Shown here: in pieces, positions 17,742-29,940 of the stretch
How the letters are laid out: each line of letters begins with the position of its first letter
Position numbering within the stretch: position 1 is the first letter of the stretch
From: Cryptomeria japonica
Lineage: Eukaryota > Streptophyta > Pinopsida > Cupressales > Cupressaceae
DNA length: 55,822 nucleotides
Assembly (NCBI RefSeq): GCF_030272615.1
Contig: NW_026729326.1
Coordinates: 42,501 to 98,322 of the forward strand
Reading direction: 5' to 3'
The notes under the pieces: model-generated
What the model saw: only the letters and a program-made list of their open reading frames with translations
Told to the model about the DNA's origin: nothing
Databases searched by the model: none
Position numbers and translations under genes: made by a program

Positions 17742-17861
17742 GGGTGCGATCATACCAGCGTTAGTGCACCGGATCCCATCAGAACTCCGCAGTTAAGCGC
17801 GCTTGGGCCGGAGTAGTACTGGGATGGGTGACCTCCCGGGAAGTCCCGGTGTTGCACCCTT
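17742..17861 (+). rRNA. 5S ribosomal RNA, copy 2
   Basis: The sequence is identical to copy 1 and starts 6,035 bp after it. The T-run after the gene is broken by a C (TTTCTT), so termination may depend on the TTTTT seven bases further on and the transcript could carry a longer 3' tail. Confidence 0.97.
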
Positions 17862-17872
17862 TCTTAGTTTTT
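17860..17872 (+). terminator. Pol III terminator of 5S copy 2, first T-run broken
   Basis: TTTCTT replaces TTTTTT (C at 17863), leaving no run of four Ts at the gene end. The backup five Ts at 17868-17872 remain. Confidence 0.8.
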
Positions 17873-20800
17873 CGCCGGGCGTCGCAATGCTATTTGAATA
17901 AACCTTTTGCCCGTTTGCGTTCTCGTCGGGGCCGGGCCGGGCCGGGGTGCGCTGCCCGCACTACCGCGCGCGCGGGGGCGACACCGAGCGCGCACCCGAG
18001 GCGCCCCGAGCACACAGGCCACGGTGCAACCCGGGCGTTGTGCGCGCACCCCGGTGCGCCCGAGGTGCTGCGCGCGCACCCAGGTGAAATCGGTGTGCAC
18101 CTCGGCCAGTGCGCGCTCGGTCGAGTCGCGCACGTTGGCCAAGGTGCACGGTGATGTTTCTTACTCTAAGGTTCCGCACCAGACGCCCGGGACAGGTGAG
18201 CGAAGCTGGGCGGGGCCGGGTGCGCGGCCGGGGCAGGTGCACGCAGCTGGAGAGAGCTTTGGAGCACACCAGAGGTGCGCACCTTGGAGCACACTTCGGA
18301 GCGCACCAATGATGCGCTCCATTCAAAAGTTTCCTGAAAAGGCAAAAAAAGTTGAGATTATAGAATTTCCCACTTGAGAGATTGTAAAAAAAAAAAATTT
18401 AAAATGAAGGAAACGCGGGTGCCAAGGTGTGCGCGCCCGGGTGCGCAGCCCAGCCAAGGTGTGCGCACCAAGGCGCCCACCCTGGCGAAGGTGCACGCAA
18501 GGTGCGCACCCGAGGCAAACCGGACAATTAACCCAACTTTCGACTTCGCGCGCACCTGCGCACCTTGGAGCGCACTTCGGAGCGCTCCTTGGTGCGCACC
18601 AATCTTGGGCACCTCGGAGTGCACCATGGCGCCCACCAAGGTGCGCACCCGGGGCAAACCGAGCTCCGACTTCGTGCGCACCTTGGAGCGCACGAAAGGT
18701 GCGCACCATGGCGCCCACCAAGGTGCGCAGCCCAGCCAAGGCGTGCGCATCAAGGTGCGCACCCTGGCGAAGGTGCGCACCCGGGGCAAACCGAGCTCCG
18801 ACTTCGTGCGCACCTTGGAGCGCACAAAGGGTGCGCAACCCAGCCAAGGTGTGCGCACCCCGGGCAAACCGAGCTCCGAATCGTGCGCACCTTGGAGCAC
18901 ACTTCGGAGCCCTCCTTGGTGCGCACCGATGTTGCGCACCTCGGAGCGCACCCGGGGAAAACAATGCAATTAACCCGACTTTCGACTTCGTGGGCACCTC
19001 GGAGCGCTCTCGGGTTCGCACCTCGGAGCACACCGAGGTGCGCACCTTTGATGCGCTGCCTTCACCAATTTCCAGAAAAGGCAAGAAAACATTGAGAAGG
19101 TGTGCGCACCGAGGTGCCCACCCTGGCGAAGGTGCACGCGAGGTGCGCACCCGGGGCAAACCGGGCTCCGACTTCGTGCACGCCATGCTGCGCACCTTGG
19201 AGGGCCATGGTGCGCACCTTGGAGCACACTTCGGAGCGCTCAATGGTGCCCAACCCAGCCAAGGTGCCCACCGCGGCGAAGGTGCACGCGAGGTGCGCAC
19301 CCGGGGCAAACCGGGCTCCGACTTCGTGCACGCCGCACCTTGGAGCACACTTCGGAGCGCTCCTTGGTGCGCACCAGGGCGCGCAACCCAGCCGAGGTGC
19401 CCACCCCGGCGAAGGTGCACGCGGGGTGCGCACCCGGGGCAAACCGGGCTCCGACTTCGTGCACGCCATGGTGCCCACCGCGGCGAAGGTGCACGCGAGG
19501 TGCGCACCCGGGGCAAACCGGGCTCCGACTTCGTGCACGCCGCACCTTGGAGCACACTTCGGAGCGCTCCTTGGTGCGCACCAGGGCGCGCAACCCAGCC
19601 GAGGTGCCCACCCCGGCGAAGGTGCACGCGAGGTGCGCACCCGGGGCAAACCGGGCTCCGACTTCGTGCACGCCATGGTGCCCACCGCGGCGAAGGTGCA
19701 CGCGAGGTGCGCACCCGGGGCAAACCGGGCTCCGACTTCGTGCACGCCGCACCTTGGAGCACACTTCGGAGCGCTCCTTGGTGCGCACCATGGTGCCCAC
19801 CAGGGCGCGCAACCCCGCCGAAGGTGCACGCGAGGTGCGCACCCGGGGCAAACCGGGCTCCGACTTCGTGCACGCCGCACCTTGGAGCACACTTCGGAGC
19901 GCTCCTTGGTGCGCACCAGGGCGCGCAACCCCGCCGAAGGTGCACGCGAGGTGCGCACCCGGGGCAAACCGGGCTCCGACTTCGTGCACGCCATGGTGCG
20001 CACCAGGGTGCCCACCGCGGCGAAGGTGCGCACCCGGGGCAAACCGGGCTCCGACTTCGTGCACGCCGCACCTTGGAGCACACTTCGGAGCGCTCCTTGG
20101 TGCGCACCAGGGCGCGCAACCCAGCCGAGGTGCCCACCCCGGCGAAGGTGCACGCGAGGTGCGCACCCGGGGCAAACCGGGCTCCGACTTCGTGCACGCC
20201 ATGGTGCCCACCGCGGCGAAGGTGCGCACCCGGGGCAAACCGGGCTAGGACTTCGTGCACGCCGCACCTTGGAGCACACTTCGGAGCGCTCCTTGGTGCG
20301 CACCATGGTGCCCACCAGGCCGCGCAACCCAGCCAAGGTGTGCGCACCAAGGTGCACGCGAGGTGCGCACCCGGGGCAAACCGGGGTCCGGCTTCGTGCA
20401 CGCCGCACCTTGGAGCACACATCGGGGCGCTCCCGGGTTCGCACCGGCGTTGCGCACCGTGGTGGGCACCTCGGAGCGCACCGTGGTGGGCACCTCGGAG
20501 CACACCAAGGTGGGCAGCGAGGTGCGCACCTTTGATGCGATGCCTTCACTAATTTCCATAAAAGGCAAAAGAAAACGAGATTTTAAAATTTCCGTTTTGA
20601 AAGATAGTGAGAAAAAGGGAATGCTGGTGCCATCTTGAGCCCGCCCTGGTGCGCAGCCCAGCCAAGGTGTGCGCACCAAGGTGCCCACCCTGGCGAAGGT
20701 GCGCGCCCGGGCAATTAACCCAACTTCCAACTTCGCGCGCGCCAGGGTGGGAGCGCACCCAACAACCGGGCCTGGGAAGAGCCAATGCGAGAAACCCCAC

Positions 20801-23775
20801 CAAACGCTCTGACAAAAAAAGAGGGGGCGCTCCAGTAACCCCGCTTCGGAGCGCACCCTGGGCAAACCCAGCCAGGGTGCCCACCCCGGCCAAGGTGCAG
20901 GCGAGGTGCGCACCCGGGGCAAACCGGGCTCCGACAACGTGCACGCCGCACCTTGGAGCACACTTCGTAGCGCTCCCGGGTGCGCACCTCAGAGCACACC
21001 AAGGTGGGCAGCGAGGTGCGCACCTTTGATGCGCTGCCTTCACTAATTTCCAGAAAAGGCAAAAAAAAGAGGAGATTTTAAAATTTCCGTTTTGAAAGAT
21101 AGTGAAAAAAACGGAACGCGGGTGCCATCTTGAGCCCGCCCGGGTGCACAGCCCAGGTAAGGTGCCCACCCTGGCAAAGGTGCGCACCCGGGCAATTAAC
21201 CCTACTTCCGACTTCGTGCGCGCCAGGGTGGCAACCGGGCCTGGGAAGAGCCAATGCGAGAAACCCCACCAAACGCTCCGACAAAAAAAGAGGCGGCGCT
21301 CCAATAACCCCGCTTCGGAGCGCAGCCGGGGCAAACCCAGCCAAGGTGCCCACCCCGACGAAGGTGCACGCGAGGTGCGCACCCGGGGCAAACCGGGCTC
21401 CGACAACGTGCACGCAGCACCTTGGAGCACACTTCGAAGCACTCCCGGGTGCCCACCGGCGTTGCGCACCGTGGTGGGCAGCGAGGTGCGCACCTTTGAT
21501 GCGCTGCCTTCACTAATTTCCAGAAAAGGCAAAAAAAAATGAGATTTTAAAATTTCCGTTTTGAAAGATAGTGAAAAAAACGGAACGCGGGTGCCATCTT
21601 GAGCCCGCCCTGGTGCGCAGCCCAGGCAAGGCATGCGCACCAAGGTGCCCACCCGCGGTGCACGCCCGGGGCAAACCGGGCTCCGACTTCGTGCAGGCCG
21701 CACCTTGGAGCACACTTCGGAGCGCTCCTTGGTGCGCACCATGGTGCCCACCAGGGCGCACCCGGGGCAAACCGGGCTCCGACTTCGTGCACGCCGCACC
21801 TTGGAGCACACATCGGAGCGCTCCCAGGTTCGCACCAGCGTTGCGCACCTTTGATGCGCTGCCTTCACTAATTTCCAGAAAAGGCAAAAAAAAATGATAT
21901 TTTAAAATTTCCGTTCTGAAAGATAGTGAAAAAAACGGAACGCGGGTGCCATCTTGAGCCCTTCCTGGTGCGCAGCCCAGGCAAGTTGTGCGCACCAAGG
22001 TGCCCACCCTGGCGGAGGTGCGCGCCCGGGGCAAACCGGGCTCCGACTTCGTGCACTGCATGGTGCCCACCAAGGCGCGCAACCCAGCCAAGGTGCCCAC
22101 CGTAGCGAAGGTGCACGCGAGGTGCGCACCCGAGGTGCACACCCGGGGCAAACCGAGCTCCGACTTCGTGCACGCCGCACCTTGGAGCACACTTCAGAGC
22201 GCTCCTTGGTGCGCACCAGGGCGCGCAACCCAGCCAAGGTGCTCACCCCGGCGAAGGTGCACGCGAGGTGCGCACCCGGGGCAAGCCGGGCTCGGACTTC
22301 GTGCACGCCGCACCTTGGAGCACACATCGGAGCGCTCCCGGGTTCGCACCAGCATTGCGCACCTTTGATGCGCTGCCTTCACTAATTTCCAGAAAAGGCA
22401 AAAAAAAAAAAAAAACGAGATTTTAAAATTTCCGTTTTGAAAGATAGTGAAAAAAACGGAACGCGGGTGCCATCTTGAGCCCGCCCTGGTGTGCAGCCCA
22501 GGCAAGTTGTGCGCACCAAGGCACCCACCCTGGCCAAGGTGGGTCACGGGGTGGGTCCTAGGGTGGGTAACGGGGTGGGTACTAAGGTGCGTGCCAAGGT
22601 GGGTCATGGGGTGGGTGCCAAGGTGGGCACCAGGGTGGGTGTGCACCAACCCTAGCCAGGGTAGGTCACGGGGTGGTTGTCGGGGTGGGCGTCAAGGAGC
22701 CAAGGTGGGTGGCAAGTAGCCAAGTTGCGTGCCAAGGTGGGTGTCGGGGTGGGTGCCAAGGATCCAAGGTGGGTGCCAAGGAACCAAGGTGGGTGTCTGG
22801 GTGGGTGCCGAGGTGGGAGCCAGGGTGGGTCCCAAGGTGAGTGCAAAGGTGGGTGCCAGGGTCAAGGTGAGTGCCAATGTGGGTTCCAAGGTGCCAGGGT
22901 CAGGGTGAGTGCCAATGTGGGTTCAAAGGTGCTAAGTTGGGTGCGAGGTTGGGTGCGAGGGTGGGTGGGTGCCAAGGTGTGCTAGGTGGAAGCCCGGGTG
23001 GGTCGGCATCCCATGGGTGTCGAGTTGGGTGCCTGATGGGTGCTTCTTGTCAAGTTTTAGTCGTCGGGACTCATTTCGAGCCTTAGAGGTCGTTTCTTGT
23101 CCGGTTGCCCTGTCTTCGACCTGGGAACCCAATTTTGGTCCTCGGGTCCCATTTTTTTTTGTCTCGCATCCCACTTTTGGCCTGTGGCCTTTTCGGGGTC
23201 GATTCTCGTTTTGGGCATCAGAGCATGTTTCTTCTCCTAAAACCCAATATTTGTTTATTAAGTCTCGGAACACATTTTTGTTCTCGTGGACCCATCATGG
23301 GTCTTGGAACGCATTTGTGGTCCTTGGGTCCCATTTTGCATCCCGAAACTTGTGTTTTGGTGCTTGATCCCTATTTTGGGTGCCCACCTTGCACCAAGTG
23401 CGCACCCGGGGCAAACCGAGCGCCTTGGTGCACCGGGGCAAGATCGAGCGTGCACCCGAGGCGCCCCGAACATGCACCAAGGTGCACTCGGCCCACATGT
23501 GAGCGCAGGTCGTTGCGCCCGAGGTGGTGTGTGGGCACCGCGTTGCAGACGGGACACTGCACGCACACGACGCCCCGTCCAGGTGCACGCACGTAGGCCG
23601 GGCCGGGTGCACACCCGACGCCCTAGCAAGGTGCGCGCACCCGGGCAGGGCTCACACTTGGCGAACGGGGCGCACTTCGCGAGGGAGGGTGTGCACCTCG
23701 ACGGGGGTGGGTGGCCGGGGTGGATTCGCACGTGGGTCGCGGTTTGCTAAGTACACACTGCGACAAGCTCATAAC

Positions 23776-23895
23776 GGGTGCGATCATACCAGCGTTAGTG
23801 CACCGGATCCCATCAGAACTCCGCAGTTAAGCGCGCTTGGGCCGGAGTAGTACTGGGATGGGTGACCTCCCGGGAAGTCCCGGTGTTGCACCCTT
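23776..23895 (+). rRNA. 5S ribosomal RNA, copy 3
   Basis: Identical to copy 1, 6,034 bp after copy 2, with an intact six-T terminator. Confidence 0.97.
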
Positions 23896-23906
23896 TTTTA
23901 GTTTTT
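23894..23906 (+). terminator. Pol III terminator of 5S copy 3
   Basis: Six Ts, AG, five Ts. Confidence 0.9.
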
Positions 23907-26900
23907 CGCCGGGCGTCGCAATGCTATTTGAATAAACCTTTTGCCCGTTTGCGTTCTCGTCGGGGCCGGGCCGGGCCGGGGTGCGCTGCCCGCACTACCG
24001 CGCGCGCGGGGGCGACACCGAGCGCGCACCCGAGGCGCCCCGAGCACACAGGCCACGGTGCAACCCGGGCGTTGTGCGCGCACCCCGGTGCGCCCGAGGT
24101 GCTGCGCGCGCACCCAGGTGAAATCGGTGTGCACCTCGGCCAGTGCGCGCTCGGTCGAGTCGCGCACGTTGGCCAAGGTGCACGGTGATGTTTCTTACTC
24201 TAAGGTTCCGCACCAGACGCCCGGGACAGGTGAGCGAAGCTGGGCGGGGCCGGGTGCGCGGCCGGGGCAGGTGCACGCAGCTGGAGAGAGCTTTGGAGCA
24301 CACCAGAGGTGCGCACCTTGGAGCACACTTCGGAGCGCACCAATGATGCGCTCCATTCAAAAGTTTCCTGAAAAGGCAAAAAAAGTTGAGATTATAGAAT
24401 TTCCCACTTGAGAGATTGTAAAAAAAAAAAATTTAAAATGAAGGAAACGCGGGTGCCAAGGTGTGCGCGCCCGGGTGCGCAGCCCAGCCAAGGTGTGCGC
24501 ACCAAGGCGCCCACCCTGGCGAAGGTGCACGCAAGGTGCGCACCCGAGGCAAACCGGACAATTAACCCAACTTTCGACTTCGCGCGCACCTGCGCACCTT
24601 GGAGCGCACTTCGGAGCGCTCCTTGGTGCGCACCAATCTTGGGCACCTCGGAGTGCACCATGGCGCCCACCAAGGTGCGCACCCGGGGCAAACCGAGCTC
24701 CGACTTCGTGCGCACCTTGGAGCGCACGAAAGGTGCGCACCATGGCGCCCACCAAGGTGCGCAGCCCAGCCAAGGCGTGCGCATCAAGGTGCGCACCCTG
24801 GCGAAGGTGCGCACCCGGGGCAAACCGAGCTCCGACTTCGTGCGCACCTTGGAGCGCACAAAGGGTGCGCAACCCAGCCAAGGTGTGCGCACCCCGGGCA
24901 AACCGAGCTCCGAATCGTGCGCACCTTGGAGCACACTTCGGAGCCCTCCTTGGTGCGCACCGATGTTGCGCACCTCGGAGCGCACCCGGGGAAAACAATG
25001 CAATTAACCCGACTTTCGACTTCGTGGGCACCTCGGAGCGCTCTCGGGTTCGCACCTCGGAGCACACCGAGGTGCGCACCTTTGATGCGCTGCCTTCACC
25101 AATTTCCAGAAAAGGCAAGAAAACATTGAGAAGGTGTGCGCACCGAGGTGCCCACCCTGGCGAAGGTGCACGCGAGGTGCGCACCCGGGGCAAACCGGGC
25201 TCCGACTTCGTGCACGCCATGCTGCGCACCTTGGAGGGCCATGGTGCGCACCTTGGAGCACACTTCGGAGCGCTCAATGGTGCCCAACCCAGCCAAGGTG
25301 CCCACCGCGGCGAAGGTGCACGCGAGGTGCGCACCCGGGGCAAACCGGGCTCCGACTTCGTGCACGCCGCACCTTGGAGCACACTTCGGAGCGCTCCTTG
25401 GTGCGCACCAGGGCGCGCAACCCAGCCGAGGTGCCCACCCCGGCGAAGGTGCACGCGGGGTGCGCACCCGGGGCAAACCGGGCTCCGACTTCGTGCACGC
25501 CATGGTGCCCACCGCGGCGAAGGTGCACGCGAGGTGCGCACCCGGGGCAAACCGGGCTCCGACTTCGTGCACGCCGCACCTTGGAGCACACTTCGGAGCG
25601 CTCCTTGGTGCGCACCAGGGCGCGCAACCCAGCCAAGGTGCCCACCCCGGCGAAGGTGCACGCGAGGTGCGCACCCGGGGCAAACCGGGCTCCGACTTCG
25701 TGCACGCCATGGTGCCCACCGCGGCGAAGGTGCACGCGAGGTGCGCACCCGGGGCAAACCGGGCTCCGACTTCGTGCACGCCGCACCTTGGAGCACACTT
25801 CGGAGCGCTCCTTGGTGCGCACCATGGTGCCCACCAGGGCGCGCAACCCCGCCGAAGGTGCACGCGAGGTGCGCACCCGGGGCAAACCGGGCTCCGACTT
25901 CGTGCACGCCGCACCTTGGAGCACACTTCGGAGCGCTCCTTGGTGCGCACCAGGGCGCGCAACCCCGCCGAAGGTGCACGCGAGGTGCGCACCCGGGGCA
26001 AACCGGGCTCCGACTTCGTGCACGCCATGGTGCGCACCAGGGTGCCCACCGCGGCGAAGGTGCGCACCCGGGGCAAACCGGGCTCCGACTTCGTGCACGC
26101 CGCACCTTGGAGCACACTTCGGAGCGCTCCTTGGTGCGCACCAGGGCGCGCAACCCAGCCGAGGTGCCCACCCCGGCGAAGGTGCACGCGAGGTGCGCAC
26201 CCGGGGCAAACCGGGCTCCGACTTCGTGCACGCCATGGTGCCCACCGCGGCGAAGGTGCGCACCCGGGGCAAACCGGGCTAGGACTTCGTGCACGCCGCA
26301 CCTTGGAGCACACTTCGGAGCGCTCCTTGGTGCGCACCATGGTGCCCACCAGGCCGCGCAACCCAGCCAAGGTGTGCGCACCAAGGTGCACGCGAGGTGC
26401 GCACCCGGGGCAAACCGGGGTCCGGCTTCGTGCACGCCGCACCTTGGAGCACACATCGGGGCGCTCCCGGGTTCGCACCGGCGTTGCGCACCGTGGTGGG
26501 CACCTCGGAGCGCACCGTGGTGGGCACCTCGGAGCACACCAAGGTGGGCAGCGAGGTGCGCACCTTTGATGCGATGCCTTCACTAATTTCCATAAAAGGC
26601 AAAAAAAAACGAGATTTTAAAATTTCCGTTTTGAAAGATAGTGAGAAAAAGGGAATGCTGGTGCCATCTTGAGCCCGCCCTGGTGCGCAGCCCAGCCAAG
26701 GTGTGCGCACCAAGGTGCCCACCCTGGCGAAGGTGCGCGCCCGGGCAATTAACCCAACTTCCAACTTCGCGCGCGCCAGGGTGGGAGCGCACCCAACAAC
26801 CGGGCCTGGGAAGAGCCAATGCGAGAAACCCCACCAAACGCTCTGACAAAAAAAGAGGGGGCGCTCCAGTAACCCCGCTTCGGAGCGCACCCTGGGCAAA

Positions 26901-29809
26901 CCCAGCCAGGGTGCCCACCCCGGCCAAGGTGCAGGCGAGGTGCGCACCCGGGGCAAACCGGGCTCCGACAACGTGCACGCCGCACCTTGGAGCACACTTC
27001 GTAGCGCTCCCGGGTGCGCACCTCAGAGCACACCAAGGTGGGCAGCGAGGTGCGCACCTTTGATGCGCTGCCTTCACTAATTTCCAGAAAAGGCAAAAAA
27101 AAGAGGAGATTTTAAAATTTCCGTTTTGAAAGATAGTGAAAAAAACGGAACGCGGGTGCCATCTTGAGCCCGCCCTGGTGCACAGCCCAGGTAAGGTGCC
27201 CACCCTGGCAAAGGTGCGCACCCGGGCAATTAACCCTACTTCCGACTTCGTGCGCGCCAGGGTGGCAACCGGGCCTGGGAAGAGCCAATGCGAGAAACCC
27301 CACCAAACGCTCCGACAAAAAAAGAGGCGGCGCTCCAATAACCCCGCTTCGGAGCGCAGCCGGGGCAAACCCAGCCAAGGTGCCCACCCCGACGAAGGTG
27401 CACGCGAGGTGCGCACCCGGGGCAAACCGGGCTCCGACAACGTGCACGCAGCACCTTGGAGCACACTTCGAAGCACTCCCGGGTGCCCACCGGCGTTGCG
27501 CACCGTGGTGGGCAGCGAGGTGCGCACCTTTGATGCGCTGCCTTCACTAATTTCCAGAAAAGGCAAAAAAAAATGAGATTTTAAAATTTCCGTTTTGAAA
27601 GATAGTGAAAAAAACGGAACGCGGGTGCCATCTTGAGCCCGCCCTGGTGCGCAGCCCAGGCAAGGCATGCGCACCAAGGTGCCCACCCGCGGTGCACGCC
27701 CGGGGCAAACCGGGCTCCGACTTCGTGCAGGCCGCACCTTGGAGCACACTTCGGAGCGCTCCTTGGTGCGCACCATGGTGCCCACCAGGGCGCACCCGGG
27801 GCAAACCGGGCTCCGACTTCGTGCACGCCGCACCTTGGAGCACACATCGGAGCGCTCCCAGGTTCGCACCAGCGTTGCGCACCTTTGATGCGCTGCCTTC
27901 ACTAATTTCCAGAAAAGGCAAAAAAAAACGATATTTTAAAATTTCCGTTCTGAAAGATAGTGAAAAAAACGGAACGCGGGTGCCATCTTGAGCCCTTCCT
28001 GGTGCGCAGCCCAGGCAAGTTGTGCGCACCAAGGTGCCCACCCTGGCGGAGGTGCGCGCCCGGGGCAAACCGGGCTCCGACTTCGTGCACTGCATGGTGC
28101 CCACCAAGGCGCGCAACCCAGCCAAGGTGCCCACCGCAGCGAAGGTGCACGCGAGGTGCGCACCCGAGGTGCACACCCGGGGCAAACCGAGCTCCGACTT
28201 CGTGCACGCCGCACCTTGGAGCACACTTCAGAGCGCTCCTTGGTGCGCACCAGGGCGCGCAACCCAGCCAAGGTGCTCACCCCGGCGAAGGTGCACGCGA
28301 GGTGCGCACCCGGGGCAAGCCGGGCTCGGACTTCGTGCACGCCGCACCTTGGAGCACACATCGGAGCGCTCCCGGGTTCGCACCAGCATTGCGCACCTTT
28401 GATGCGCTGCCTTCACTAATTTCCAGAAAAGGCAAAAAAAAAAAAAAAACGAGATTTTAAAATTTCCGTTTTGAAAGATAGTGAAAAAAACGGAACGCGG
28501 GTGCCATCTTGAGCCCGCCCTGGTGTGCAGCCCAGGCAAGTTGTGCGCACCAAGGCACCCACCCTGGCCAAGGTGGGTCACGGGGTGGGTCCTAGGGTGG
28601 GTAACGGGGTGGGTACTAAGGTGCGTGCCAAGGTGGGTCATGGGGTGGGTGCCAAGGTGGGCACCAGGGTGGGTGTGCACCAACCCTAGCCAGGGTAGGT
28701 CACGGGGTGGTTGTCGGGGTGGGCGTCAAGGAGCCAAGGTGGGTGGCAAGTAGCCAAGTTGCGTGCCAAGGTGGGTGTCGGGGTGGGTGCCAAGGATCCA
28801 AGGTGGGTGCCAAGGAACCAAGGTGGGTGTCTGGGTGGGTGCCGAGGTGGGAGCCAGGGTGGGTCCCAAGGTGAGTGCAAAGGTGGGTGCCAGGGTCAAG
28901 GTGAGTGCCAATGTGGGTTCCAAGGTGCCAGGGTCAGGGTGAGTGCCAATGTGGGTTCAAAGGTGCTAAGTTGGGTGCGAGGTTGGGTGCGAGGGTGGGT
29001 GGGTGCCAAGGTGTGCTAGGTGGAAGCCCGGGTGGGTCGGCATCCCATGGGTGTCGAGTTGGGTGCCTGATGGGTGCTTCTTGTCAAGTTTTAGTCGTCG
29101 GGACTCATTTCGAGCCTTAGAGGTCGTTTCTTGTCCGGTTGCCCTGTCTTCGACCTGGGAACCCAATTTTGGTCCTCGGGTCCCATTTTTTTTTGTCTCG
29201 CATCCCACTTTTGGCCTGTGGCCTTTTCGGGGTCGATTCTCGTTTTGGGCATCAGAGCATGTTTCTTCTCCTAAAACCCAATATTTGTTTATTAAGTCTC
29301 GGAACACATTTTTGTTCTCGTGGACCCATCATGGGTCTTGGAACGCATTTGTGGTCCTTGGGTCCCATTTTGCATCCCGAAACTTGTGTTTTGGTGCTTG
29401 ATCCCTATTTTGGGTGCCCACCTTGCACCAAGTGCGCACCCGGGGCAAACCGAGCGCCTTGGTGCACCGGGGCAAGATCGAGCGTGCACCCGAGGCGCCC
29501 CGAACATGCACCAAGGTGCACTCGGCCCACATGTGAGCGCAGGTCGTTGCGCCCGAGGTGGTGTGTGGGCACCGCGTTGCAGACGGGACACTGCACGCAC
29601 ACGACGCCCCGTCCAGGTGCACGCACGTAGGCCGGGCCGGGTGCACACCCGACGCCCTAGCAAGGTGCGCGCACCCGGGCAGGGCTCACACTTGGCGAAC
29701 GGGGCGCACTTCGCGAGGGAGGGTGTGCACCTCGACGGGGGTGGGTGGCCGGGGTGGATTCGCACGTGGGTCGCGGTTTGCTAAGTACACACTGCGACAA
29801 GCTCATAAC

Positions 29810-29929
29810 GGGTGCGATCATACCAGCGTTAGTGCACCGGATCCCATCAGAACTCCGCAGTTAAGCGCGCTTGGGCCGGAGTAGTACTGGGATGGGTGAC
29901 CTCCCGGGAAGTCCCGGTGTTGCACCCTT
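29810..29929 (+). rRNA. 5S ribosomal RNA, copy 4
   Basis: Identical to copy 1, 6,034 bp after copy 3. It has the same C-interrupted T-run (TTTCTT) as copy 2. Confidence 0.97.
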
Positions 29930-29940
29930 TCTTAGTTTTT
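29928..29940 (+). terminator. Pol III terminator of 5S copy 4, first T-run broken
   Basis: TTTCTT with C at 29931; the backup five Ts are at 29936-29940. Confidence 0.8.

Larger units (their letters stand above)
16488..22521 (+). repeat. 6-kb 5S rDNA unit 2 (6,034 bp)
   Basis: Variants: C at 17863 breaking the 5S T-run (shared with unit 4), G at 20571 and G at 21142 (both shared only with unit 5), and private T at 21895 and T at 22103. Confidence 0.97.
22522..28555 (+). repeat. 6-kb 5S rDNA unit 3 (6,034 bp)
   Basis: Private variant A at 25635 (AGCCAAGG where the other units have AGCCGAGG). Otherwise it matches the consensus of the array as far as I compared. Confidence 0.97.
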
